Origin: Propionibacteriaceae bacterium
Lineage (GTDB): Bacteria > Actinomycetota > Actinomycetes > Propionibacteriales > Propionibacteriaceae
Assembly (NCBI GenBank): GCA_031282235.1
Contig: JAITED010000135.1
Coordinates: forward strand, 1-11,884
DNA length: 11,884 nt
Direction: 5' to 3'
In this document: piece by piece, positions 1-6,046 of the stretch
Numbering within the stretch: the stretch's first letter is position 1
How the letters are laid out: the number at the start of each line of letters is the position of its first letter
Program-made: the position numbers and the translations under genes
Notes under the pieces: generated by a model
Database searches by the model: none
What the model saw: the letters and a program-made list of their open reading frames with translations, nothing else
Told to the model about the DNA's origin: nothing

Positions 1-5
1 CAAAA

Positions 6-1790
6 ATGTCGGCTCCGTGGCGTAAGGTTCCTGACATGGAAAACGTTGGGATGCAGCCGAGTCTGGAGGATTTGGGCACCCCTTTGTCTGAGGTGCGTTT
101 CTGCGTCGTCGATTTAGAGACCACGGGCACCGCCAACCAATCCGGCATCACTGAGATTGGCGCGGTGTTGGTGCAGGGTGGGGAGACGGTGGGCGAGTTC
201 TCCACCCTAGTCAACCCGGAAGAACACATTCCAGCGATGATTACGGTGCTCACTGGCATCACCGACGCGATGGTTGCTGATGCTCCAGTGTTGCGGGAAG
301 TGTTCCCGAGCTTTTTACAGTTCGCGGCGGGCAGTGTATTGGTGGCGCACAACGCCCGCTTCGACGTCGGTTTCTTGAAATACGCCGCGAAACAGTTGGA
401 TTACGAGTGGCCGGGGTTCAAGGTGGTAGATACTCTGACGCTGGCTCGCCACACCCTGTTGCGCGATGAGGTGCCGAACTACAAGCTGGGTACGCTGGCA
501 GCGTATTTTCGTACCCCGGTGAAACCCGACCACCGGGCGCTCTCGGATGCGCAAGCCACCGTGTCCGTGCTGTATGGGCTGTTGGAGCGGCTGGGCAACC
601 TCGGCGTGAACACCTTAGAGGACTTGTCAGAGTTCACCTCCCACGTCTCCCCAGCTAGGCGGGCAAAGCGGGTGTGGGCAAAGGCGCTGCCCGATGCGCC
701 GGGGGTCTACTGGTTTTACCGCGACAACCCCCGGGGCTCCGGTGGCTCCCGCAACTCCAATAGCTCCAACGGCTCCAACAGTTCCAACGGCTCTGGTGCC
801 AACAGTGAGCGCGAGATTCTCTACGTCGGTAAATCCACCAACCTGCATCGCCGGGTGGCTTCGTATTTCACCGCTGCCGAGACCCGGCCCCGGATGGAAG
901 ATATGCTGCGTATCGCGCACGGGGTGGCGTATCTAACCACCGAAACCCCACTGGAAGCGGCGGTGCGCGAACTGCGGCTAATCGCCTCCCACGACCCGTA
1001 CTTCAATCGGCGCTCTCGGCGGCAAGACCGGGTGCTGTGGCTGCAACTCACGCGCGAACGCTGGCCGAAGCTGACGGTGGTGACGCGCCCCCGCTCCGCT
1101 GCGGACATAATCGGCCCTTTCTCGTCGCGCCTCGATGCTGAGCAGACCAAAATGGCGCTGCAGGATGCTTGGCGGCTGCGTTCCTGCACTGGGGCAATCA
1201 GCAAAGCCGCCAGCGCTGGATGCGCGCTCGCTGAGCTGGGAAAATGTATCGCCCCTTGTCAAGTGGTTGATAGTGACGAATACGCCGCTGCGGTGGCTGG
1301 GGTTAGGGATGCCCTAAACGGCGAGCTGCGCCCCACGCTGCAGCGCACTGGGAGCCGTATCCGCACCTTGGCTGCCGCAGAGCGGTTTGAGGAGGCTGGC
1401 ATTCTCACGCACCGGCTCACCGCGTATGCGACCAGTCTGCTGCGCAAAGTCCGGCTCATCGGAGTTTCGCAGTGCCCCGAGATTGTGGCCGCACAGTTGG
1501 TCGATGAGCGCTGGCAGATACACGTAATCCGCTACGGCATGTTGGCGGCAGCCAAAGTGGCCACCCCCGGCTTTAACCCGCTCACAGTGGCGGAGCAGGC
1601 AGTTGCGGCGGCGGCCAGTGTGGTGCCGCAAACCCCAGGGTTGCCCGCCGGTTCCGTGGAGGAAGCGGCGCTCATCGCCGACTGGCTAGAACAACCCGGC
1701 GTTCGCCTCATCAGTATTGCGGGCGATTGGGCTTGGCCGCTTACCGCCGGGGTTGCCCCCGACGCGCTGCCGGGTGTCGTATTGGGCTAA
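6..1790 (+). CDS. DEDDh exonuclease / GIY-YIG (UvrC/Cho-like) fusion nuclease
   Basis: Two-nuclease fusion of about 594 aa, a usual size for this actinobacterial family. Residues 32-190 form a DNA polymerase III epsilon-like DEDDh 3'-5' exonuclease: D36 and E38 in VVDLETTG, D120 in AHNARFD, H176 and D181 in HRALSDA. Residues 230-335 form a GIY-YIG domain: GVY at 233-235, YVGK at 273-276, R282/R283 and the conserved Glu at E322. A UvrC/Cho-like middle region follows with Cys394, 406, 414 and 418 (the last three in C-ALAELGK-CIAP-C). By family it should cut damaged or structured DNA, perhaps in UvrABC-independent repair; the substrate is inference. About 30 extra Ser/Asn/Gly residues (243-268) lie between the GIY and YIG strands. 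The start is uncertain: the frame is open to the window edge, ATG 36 has an AAGG eight bases upstream, and ATG 51 is also possible. The stop overlaps the convergent cyclophilin stop. Confidence 0.9.
   Translation: MSAPWRKVPDMENVGMQPSLEDLGTPLSEVRFCVVDLETTGTANQSGITEIGAVLVQGGETVGEFSTLVNPEEHIPAMITVLTGITDAMVADAPVLREVFPSFLQFAAGSVLVAHNARFDVGFLKYAAKQLDYEWPGFKVVDTLTLARHTLLRDEVPNYKLGTLAAYFRTPVKPDHRALSDAQATVSVLYGLLERLGNLGVNTLEDLSEFTSHVSPARRAKRVWAKALPDAPGVYWFYRDNPRGSGGSRNSNSSNGSNSSNGSGANSEREILYVGKSTNLHRRVASYFTAAETRPRMEDMLRIAHGVAYLTTETPLEAAVRELRLIASHDPYFNRRSRRQDRVLWLQLTRERWPKLTVVTRPRSAADIIGPFSSRLDAEQTKMALQDAWRLRSCTGAISKAASAGCALAELGKCIAPCQVVDSDEYAAAVAGVRDALNGELRPTLQRTGSRIRTLAAAERFEEAGILTHRLTAYATSLLRKVRLIGVSQCPEIVAAQLVDERWQIHVIRYGMLAAAKVATPGFNPLTVAEQAVAAAASVVPQTPGLPAGSVEEAALIADWLEQPGVRLISIAGDWAWPLTAGVAPDALPGVVLG
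755..790 (+). repeat. 9-bp coding tandem repeat (Ser-Asn-Ser/Gly)
   Basis: Four consecutive 9-bp units read CTCCAATAG, CTCCAACGG, CTCCAACAG and TTCCAACGG. In frame each unit supplies S-N-(S/G). A degenerate fifth unit (CTCTGGTG) and a Gly/Ser-rich lead-in (GGCTCCGGTGGCTCC) flank it. The array lies inside the GIY-YIG domain, between the two core strands. Because the unit is a multiple of three, slippage would change loop length without breaking the frame. Confidence 0.9.
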
Positions 1791-2308
1791 TCGATAATCG
1801 CTACGGATTCGATGACCACATCCGCAACCGGCCTATCCATCCGGCCAGTGCGCGTGGTGCTGATAGCATCCACCACCGCCTGGGACTCCGGGTCAGTGAC
1901 CGCTCCGAAGATGGTGTGGTTGCGGTTCAGCCATGGGGTCGCCGCCACGGTGATGAAAAACTGGGAACCGTTCGTGCCTGAACCATCCGGGTTTTTGCCC
2001 GCGTTAGCCATCGCCAACAGGTAGGGGCGGTCAAACACCAACTCCGGGTGAATCTCGTCATCGAACGTATAGCCGGGGCCGCCGCGCCCGGTTCCGGTGG
2101 GGTCGCCACCTTGAATCATGAAACCCGGGATGACGCGGTGAAAGATAAGCCCGTCGTAAAACGGCCCTGAGCTACGCCCCGCCGTATCCCGATACGCCTT
2201 GTCGCCTTTCGCCAAACCGACGAAGTTCGCCACCGTCTTTGGGGCATGGTCTGGGAACAGCTCAATAGTGATGTCTCCGAAGTTGGTGTGCAATACCGCC
2301 TGACTCAT
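1787..2308 (-). CDS. Cyclophilin-type peptidyl-prolyl cis-trans isomerase
   Basis: Cytoplasmic cyclophilin of 173 aa that catalyses cis-trans isomerisation of prolyl bonds during protein folding. The whole fold is present: N-terminal LHTNFGDITIELFPDHAPKTVANF, the active-site segment FHRVIPGFMIQGGD (56-69) with R58, F63, M64 and Q66, then NGSQFFIT (113-120) and W126/H131 in PWLNRNH. These match human CypA R55, F60, M61, Q63, W121 and H126. No signal peptide or membrane segment is visible, so it is a cytosolic single-domain type (PpiA/PpiB class). ATG 2308 is preceded by AAAGGA about ten bases upstream. It runs convergent to the nuclease gene with a 4-bp stop overlap and no terminator, so the two transcripts must run into each other's 3' ends. 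Confidence 0.95.
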   Translation of the reverse strand: MSQAVLHTNFGDITIELFPDHAPKTVANFVGLAKGDKAYRDTAGRSSGPFYDGLIFHRVIPGFMIQGGDPTGTGRGGPGYTFDDEIHPELVFDRPYLLAMANAGKNPDGSGTNGSQFFITVAATPWLNRNHTIFGAVTDPESQAVVDAISTTRTGRMDRPVADVVIESVAIID

Positions 2309-2384
2309 TTAATGATGTCCTTTCATCTCGCGTATTCGCCGTCCATAATTATCCCTCATACCGTGTTTAAGTGCGATTTGTCCA

Positions 2385-2413
2385 GTAATCTTGTGGTAAG
2401 GGACTGGTGTCAA
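2385..2413 (-). promoter_or_regulatory. Candidate cyclophilin promoter (TTGACA -35)
   Basis: On the minus strand a perfect TTGACA (2413-2408) is followed after 17 bases by GATTAC (2390-2385), a weak -10. It points toward the cyclophilin start about 77 bases further on. A second -10-like hexamer, GATAAT, lies closer to the gene (about 2350) but has no good -35. No clear plus-strand promoter for the divergent gene at 2446 could be picked out of the 137-bp gap. Confidence 0.35.
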
Positions 2414-2445
2414 GGACATAACAATTCGCACAAAGGGGAGCGCAG

Positions 2446-2871
2446 ATGAGCACCAAAAAGTGTCACGGATTTTTTATAACCCTCGCGTTGGCTGGTGCCG
2501 CCGCAGTCGCTGCGGGGCTGGTCAAGAAATACGGCTGCTGCTGCGAGGGTGAGTGCGCCGCCCCGGACGCAGTACAGCCAGAGGAGGCAGCACCGGAGGA
2601 CACCACTGAACCAACGGAATCAACCCCCGCGGCAACGGAAACCTCCGATACCGGGGAAGCTGATACAGAGGAAACGCCCAAACGGGCACGTTACGGCAAA
2701 GATAGTTTCACTGGGGATGACCCGCCGGAGGGGTTCACCATCAAGGGCAACGAGCGTTCCATGAAGTATCACACGCCCGATTCAGCGAGCTACGAGCGCA
2801 CCAACGCCGACGTGTGGTTCAGCAGCCCAGAGGTGGCAGAACGCGCCGGTTTCACCCGCGCCCAGCGGTAG
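2446..2871 (+). CDS. Small membrane-anchored protein with C-terminal 'sunset'-type domain
   Basis: 141 aa in three parts. Residues 8-26 are one hydrophobic segment flanked by Lys pairs. A cysteine cluster follows at once (C31, C32, C33, C37 in YGCCCEGEC), then a Pro/Glu/Thr-rich low-complexity linker (about 38-80). The C-terminal part (96-136) carries the pattern F-x-IKGN-x3-SMKYHTPDS-x2-YERT-x-ADVWF-x5-A-x2-AGF. I recall this from many actinobacterial proteins, where it has been called a sunset domain and occurs in ArfC-like channel accessory proteins. Function is unknown; the domain has conserved His and Trp but no catalytic motif that I recognise. The Cys are not in a lipobox. Start ATG 2446 has AAAGGGGAG upstream. 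The peptidase-like gene starts 16 bases downstream, so the two are probably co-transcribed. Confidence 0.8.
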   Translation: MSTKKCHGFFITLALAGAAAVAAGLVKKYGCCCEGECAAPDAVQPEEAAPEDTTEPTESTPAATETSDTGEADTEETPKRARYGKDSFTGDDPPEGFTIKGNERSMKYHTPDSASYERTNADVWFSSPEVAERAGFTRAQR

Positions 2872-2887
2872 CCGAAGCCCAGCCAGC

Positions 2888-3565
2888 ATGAGCGGGCAGT
2901 TATTATCCTGGTTAGTTTGGGCAACAGCGGCGTTGGCGCTCACTGCGCTACACGCGCTGCTCATAGTGCCCCGCTTGCGAGAACCGGATGATGCCGCAAC
3001 GCTGGGGAAACGCCCTTATGCCAGCCTAGCTACTCCCCTATCTTTAAGTGTGCTTGCGGCGTTAGCCGTTGTCACGCAGGGGGTGAGCGCCGCCGTGAGC
3101 GCCGAGTTGCGCCTGCTGTGGCTGGTAGCGGGTTCCAGTTTGTTGACCCTAATCTGGGTGGATGCGCTCACCACTTGGCTGCCCACCCCACTGTTACACC
3201 TAGTGGCCGGGGAGTTGCTGGTGGCGCTGCTGCTCGGCGCCGCGCTCTCCCCCACTCCCGGCACGTTGCTCAGCCGCGCTGCCGCCGGGGCGCTCGCTAA
3301 CGGCGTAATCTTCGCCCTGTTGTGGTGGTTCGGTGACGGGTTAGGGTTCGGTGACGTGCGCCTAGCCCCACTCAGCGGCGCCATCGCAGGCACCCTCGGG
3401 ATCACCGGTTGGTACACCGCCCTACTGCTGGGGGCGCTAGCGGGCGTGCTCTGGGGTTTGAGCGCCAAACGCCACCCCGCACCCGGCACCACTAGCGGCT
3501 TCGCATACGGCCCCGCGCTCTGGTTCGGCCCCTACGCCGCCTACCTGTGGTTGGCGTTGGTTTAA
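2888..3565 (+). CDS. A24-family prepilin peptidase-like membrane protein
   Basis: 225 aa, hydrophobic almost throughout (roughly six to seven membrane segments). The two catalytic aspartates of the A24 aspartic leader-peptidase family are visible. D92 is in W-VD-ALTTWLPTPL, matching the family D-x5-6-(I/L)P pattern. D156 is in GFGDVRLAP, matching GxGD(V/I)(K/R)LA. The C-terminal GPALWFGPYAAYL also fits. Family members cleave type IV prepilin or Tad/Flp leader peptides at the cytoplasmic face. The N-terminal cytosolic Cys4/methylase domain of classical PilD is absent, as in short TadV/CpaA-type enzymes. No pilin, ATPase or tad gene lies nearby, so the substrate cannot be inferred. No strong Shine-Dalgarno precedes ATG 2888, which suggests coupling to the upstream gene. 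It ends 21 bases from a convergent gene, without a hairpin. Confidence 0.8.
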   Translation: MSGQLLSWLVWATAALALTALHALLIVPRLREPDDAATLGKRPYASLATPLSLSVLAALAVVTQGVSAAVSAELRLLWLVAGSSLLTLIWVDALTTWLPTPLLHLVAGELLVALLLGAALSPTPGTLLSRAAAGALANGVIFALLWWFGDGLGFGDVRLAPLSGAIAGTLGITGWYTALLLGALAGVLWGLSAKRHPAPGTTSGFAYGPALWFGPYAAYLWLALV

Positions 3566-3586
3566 GCTCCAGAACGTATAGAAACT

Positions 3587-4045
3587 TCAGCTCTCGTTTT
3601 GGTGGCGACTGGAGATGCCGGCTTCGGGGTCGGCTTCGGCTTCCAGCGGCGTATCGGTGCCTTTGCGCACTCCGCGCAACAAGGCAGCTATCACCTGTGG
3701 GAACTGTAGTGGGTCTATCGGCAGGCGGGATACGGCTTCGGCACGCGACCAAGTGGCCAACCACGCATCGGCTTCCCGAGCCACCAGCAACACGATGGGC
3801 AGCGTGACGCTGAGTTCGTTTTTGATAGTACGCGCCACCCCCATGCCGCCGTACGGGGTGGCTTCCGCATCCGCAATCAGCAGGTCAAAACCGCCCAAGC
3901 GCAGCGCGTCAAACAACTCCGGTGCTGTGGTGAACTCGCTGACCACTACGGGCATCCCATACGCCACCCGCGCACCCAGCGCGGCTTTTACCGCCTCGCG
4001 GGTAGCAGAGTCGGATGAGTAAAGCGCGATCGCCGCGGCAGCCAC
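3587..4045 (-). CDS. Atypical receiver-domain (response-regulator-like) protein, partner of PspA
   Basis: 152 aa with a single CheY-like fold and no output domain. The phospho-acceptor candidate is D59 in FDLLIADAEA, and D12 in LYSSDS supplies part of the acidic pocket. The conserved Lys of the K-P switch is replaced (SRLPIDP, 106-111) and the Thr/Ser switch is Ala in LLVAREA. Signalling by phosphorylation is therefore doubtful, and it may act by binding. I recall close actinobacterial relatives with the same GGMG and DAWLATWSRA-x-A signature beside pspA genes. The last 25 residues are polar and probably disordered. GTG 4045 is used: the pspA stop TAG directly abuts it (TAG-GTG) and an AGGAC lies about ten bases upstream, within pspA. 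Translational coupling with PspA is thus likely and points to an envelope-stress role. Confidence 0.8.
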   Translation of the reverse strand: MAAAAIALYSSDSATREAVKAALGARVAYGMPVVVSEFTTAPELFDALRLGGFDLLIADAEATPYGGMGVARTIKNELSVTLPIVLLVAREADAWLATWSRAEAVSRLPIDPLQFPQVIAALLRGVRKGTDTPLEAEADPEAGISSRHQNES

Positions 4046-4873
4046 CTACGCTGTGCCGTCCTGTGCAGGAGTTGGGGCAACGCCCGCAGCAGCGGGGGGC
4101 ACCACTTCGGCCTCCACCACGCTCGGAGCCGCAGCCGGTGCGGCGGCAATCTCCGGCTTGGGGGCGGAACCGATAGCCAACGCCGCTTTCATCGCAGCCA
4201 ACTCACTTTCGACTCCGGAAGATGAAGCCATCGCCTCCAGCTCGCGGGTGATGTCGTCCTTATAGGTGAGCGACGGATCCTCCAACGCCCCACTGGCTAA
4301 CAGTTCATCTACGGCACTGGCGCGCGCCTGCATCTCCTGCGTCTTGTCCTGCGCACGCTGAATGGCGCGACCCACGTCCCCGAACTCGTCGGAGAGACCA
4401 GTGAACGCCTCGTTGACCCGCGTCTGCGCTTCAGCCGCCGAGTAGGTGGCTTTTATGGTTTCTTTCTGGGTGCGGAAAGAATCTATCCGTTGCTGGAGCT
4501 GAGTGGAGGCACGTATTAACTTCTCCTCCTCGCCCTGCAGCAAATCGTGTTGCGCCTTGAGGTCGTTCATCTGCACTTGCAGCCCTGACTTGCGCGTCAG
4601 CGCCTCCCGCGCCAAATCCTCGCGCCCGGCGGCCAGCGCTTGCTGCGCCGCTAACGTCATCTTTTCGACTTCTTTACCGAGTTGTGTCACCTGGATTTCG
4701 ACACGCTTGCGGCTGGTGGCGACATCAGCCACCCCGCGGCGCACCCGTACCAACAACTCCTGCTGCTTCTTATACGAGTAATCCAGCGTTTCACGCGGAT
4801 CCTCAAAATGGTCGAGAGCCTTGTCAGCCTTCGACTTAAACAGCATGATGAACCTTTCCCACAGGCTAGCCAT
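4046..4873 (-). CDS. pspA: PspA/IM30 family envelope-stress protein
   Basis: 275 aa from the chosen start. The opening MASLWERFIMLFKSKADKAL with an EDP turn at 24-26 is the amphipathic helix a0 plus helix 1 of PspA/IM30/Vipp1. Long, almost uninterrupted helical coiled coil follows to about residue 216 (Gln/Lys/Glu-rich). By family it assembles on the inner face of the stressed cytoplasmic membrane and limits leakage. Residues from about 230 are an Ala/Pro/Val-rich tail absent from E. coli PspA but common in actinobacteria. ATG 4873 is preferred because it gives the canonical N terminus and has GGAAGGA upstream. The frame stays open to an ATG at 5020 with its own GAGGA, but that 49-residue extension has no family resemblance and spans the promoter. 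It forms a two-gene unit with the receiver-like gene. Confidence 0.92.
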   Translation of the reverse strand: MASLWERFIMLFKSKADKALDHFEDPRETLDYSYKKQQELLVRVRRGVADVATSRKRVEIQVTQLGKEVEKMTLAAQQALAAGREDLAREALTRKSGLQVQMNDLKAQHDLLQGEEEKLIRASTQLQQRIDSFRTQKETIKATYSAAEAQTRVNEAFTGLSDEFGDVGRAIQRAQDKTQEMQARASAVDELLASGALEDPSLTYKDDITRELEAMASSSGVESELAAMKAALAIGSAPKPEIAAAPAAAPSVVEAEVVPPAAAGVAPTPAQDGTA

Positions 4874-4925
4874 TATGTGCGTGTCCTTCCAATTTTCGTT
4901 TACGCCACTGCCCGACTCGCACCCG

Positions 4926-4954
4926 CTAAACGGTGTTAATACGCGCGCTGTCAA
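4926..4954 (-). promoter_or_regulatory. Candidate pspA promoter
   Basis: On the minus strand TTGACA (4954-4949) is followed after exactly 17 bases by GTTTAG (4931-4926). The -35 is perfect and the -10 is weak, as expected for an activator-dependent promoter. The predicted transcript would begin near 4919, leaving a 5' leader of about 45 bases before ATG 4873. Confidence 0.5.
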
Positions 4955-4956
4955 GT

Positions 4957-4972
4957 CTAGGCTAAAGCCTAG
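4957..4972. promoter_or_regulatory. Palindrome CTAGGCT-AA-AGCCTAG upstream of the pspA -35
   Basis: Perfect 7-bp inverted repeat with a 2-bp centre, ending two bases from the TTGACA box of the candidate pspA promoter. Position and symmetry fit a binding site for a dimeric activator of pspA, or a repressor of the divergent DUF3043 gene. I cannot match it to a known operator with confidence; it does not look like the ClgR sites that I remember for actinobacterial psp genes. Confidence 0.5.
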
Positions 4973-5092
4973 CCGGAAAACGGCGCACACGTAACACTTC
5001 TCACCGTTATATCGCAACATGTCGCATCCTCGTAATCTCCATTAGACTTATACGGCTACGCAAACATAGCCAAGAAATATCGGAGGGCATAA

Positions 5093-5674
5093 GTGGGACT
5101 GTTCAGCAGCTACACCCAGGAGAGCAGCAAGAAAGCTGCCGCGAATACGGCTTACGTTCCTCCTGCTGCAATCGAAGCCGACGCATCGGGTAAGAAAAAT
5201 CGCCCCACCCGTAGCCGCAAGGAAGCGGAAGCGGCACGCATGGCAGTTTTGCACCCCAAGCTCACCAAAAAAGAGGCGCAGGCACGCGACAGGCAGGCTG
5301 CCAACAAGCGCAGCGCCCAACGTCTCGTCGAATACGAACAGACGCCAGAGCGAGTGTTGCTGCGTAACTACATCGATTCCCGGTGGTCGCTGACCGAGTT
5401 CATGTTGCCCATCATGGTAGTTATGCTGGTCGTATCGCTGCTGGGGGCTGCGTTCCCCACGCTGGTGTTCGGGGTCACTATCGGGTTATACGTGCTGGCC
5501 GCAATCTCGGTGGTGAACATGTTCTTGACGTGGCGCGGCTTCAAGGAGGAGTTGCAACTGCGTTACCCTGGGGCTTCCTCCAAAGGGCTGCTGGGCACCA
5601 TGATTTCGCGCATGATGGCGATGCGCAGGTTGCGCAACCCCGGCCCGGTAGTGGCGCGCGGGGAAGCGTATTAA
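5093..5674 (+). CDS. DUF3043 family membrane protein
   Basis: 193 aa. The N-terminal 85 residues are highly charged and basic, with the family signature KNRPTRSRKEAEAAR (35-49). RNYIDSRWSLTEFMLP (91-106) then leads into two membrane segments at about 102-120 and 124-146. A basic cytosolic C terminus (RYPG...RRLRNPGPVVARGE) follows. This arrangement is that of the actinobacterial DUF3043 family; no biochemical function is known to me. GTG 5093 is chosen because CGGAGGG ends six bases before it and the conserved MGLFS-like start follows. It diverges from pspA across a 219-bp gap that holds the pspA promoter and palindrome; a TAGACT -10-like hexamer at 5043-5048 could serve this gene. Its stop codon lies in the left copy of an 8-bp direct repeat that brackets a hairpin element. 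Confidence 0.85.
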   Translation: MGLFSSYTQESSKKAAANTAYVPPAAIEADASGKKNRPTRSRKEAEAARMAVLHPKLTKKEAQARDRQAANKRSAQRLVEYEQTPERVLLRNYIDSRWSLTEFMLPIMVVMLVVSLLGAAFPTLVFGVTIGLYVLAAISVVNMFLTWRGFKEELQLRYPGASSKGLLGTMISRMMAMRRLRNPGPVVARGEAY

Positions 5675-5726
5675 GCCCCCTTCATTGAAGGGGGTGGCAG
5701 GCGAAGCCTGACGGGGGTTATTAAGC
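5669..5726. repeat. 8-bp direct repeats TATTAAGC flanking copy 1
   Basis: TATTAAGC at 5669-5676 and 5719-5726 are identical and lie exactly at the two edges of the hairpin element. The left copy includes the last codon (TAT) and stop (TAA) of the DUF3043 gene. The simplest reading is a target-site duplication created when the element inserted directly behind the stop. Confidence 0.65.
5677..5718 (+). mobile_element. GC-rich double-hairpin (REP/MITE-like) element, copy 1
   Basis: The 42 bases contain two hairpins. The first is CCCCCTTCA-T-TGAAGGGGG (5676-5694, 9-bp inverted repeat). The second is CAGGC-GAA-GCCTG (5698-5710), followed by ACGGGGGTT. The outer CCCCC and GGGGG are short terminal inverted repeats. 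TATTAAGC occurs on both sides (5669-5676 and 5719-5726), consistent with an 8-bp target duplication. There is no coding capacity and no T-tract after the first hairpin, so it is not a standard terminator, although it may still stabilise or end the DUF3043 transcript. A divergent inverted copy lies at 7580-7617. Calling it mobile is inference. Confidence 0.6.
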
Positions 5727-5754
5727 TATAGGAAGTATAAGGAGGTTGGCGCAC

Positions 5755-5967
5755 ATGTTTCACTGGGTGGCGGTAGATGATAAAGGAAACAGCATCGACG
5801 CGGGCGACGCCGCCGAGGTCGGCTTGGATGGGCAGTGGGAGACCCAACAGGCAGCGGAGGCGTGGCTGGGACAGATGTGGGAAGAACTGCTTTTCTACGA
5901 AGTGGCAGAAGTCAGCCTGTACCGAGACGACGAGTTGGTGATGGAGCCGATGAAGTTGAGCGAGTAA
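5755..5967 (+). CDS. Conserved actinobacterial small protein (70 aa)
   Basis: 70 aa, acidic and soluble, with no membrane segment. It opens MFHWVAVDDKGNSID. The pattern then runs Q-x-AAEAWLG-x2-WEELL (about 32-47), a repeated hydrophobic strand VAEVSLYRDD, and the tail LVMEPMKL. I recall a widespread actinobacterial family of 65-80 residues with the layout 'T-Q-x-E-A-E-x-W-L-x3-W-x-E-L, V-x-x-V-T-L-x-D, V-Y-G-P-M-S-L'; this is a member with GPM replaced by EPM. Function unknown. ATG 5755 is chosen over an in-frame TTG at 5746 because AAGGAGG (5739-5745) sits nine bases upstream, an optimal spacing. The gene follows the hairpin element and precedes DUF4191 by 79 bases. Confidence 0.8.
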   Translation: MFHWVAVDDKGNSIDAGDAAEVGLDGQWETQQAAEAWLGQMWEELLFYEVAEVSLYRDDELVMEPMKLSE

Positions 5968-5990
5968 TGGCTGCTAACATGGCTTAAGCT

Positions 5991-6004
5991 GGGCGGCAGC
6001 GCCC
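5991..6004 (+). other. Small hairpin GGGCG-GCAG-CGCCC before DUF4191
   Basis: A 5-bp stem with a 4-base loop lies 24-37 bases after the stop of the 70-aa gene. It is directly followed by GTATATAACG, which could hold a -10 for the next gene (TATATA, 6006-6011), and by an 8-bp palindrome TTACGTAA (6016-6023). It is not followed by a T-run, so a terminator role is doubtful. Confidence 0.3.
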
Positions 6005-6046
6005 GTATATAACGTTTACGTAACGCACTGGAAATTGGGAGACCTC

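Noticed and set aside
2365..2376. GTTTAAGTGCGA shared exactly with 6837-6848 in another promoter region
   Set aside because: A 12-base match is expected several times by chance in a window of this size, and there is no matching partner arm at 2365, so it is not evidence of a shared operator.
2536..2556. Lipoprotein processing at the Cys cluster of the small membrane protein
   Set aside because: The residues before the first Cys are Lys-Lys-Tyr-Gly, not a lipobox, so signal peptidase II cleavage is unlikely.
4874..5020. N-terminal extension of PspA starting at ATG 5020, with its own GAGGA site and a C-x2-C pair
   Set aside because: The extra 49 residues do not resemble any PspA family start, the region spans the promoter and palindrome, and ATG 4873 gives the canonical N terminus with a better ribosome site.
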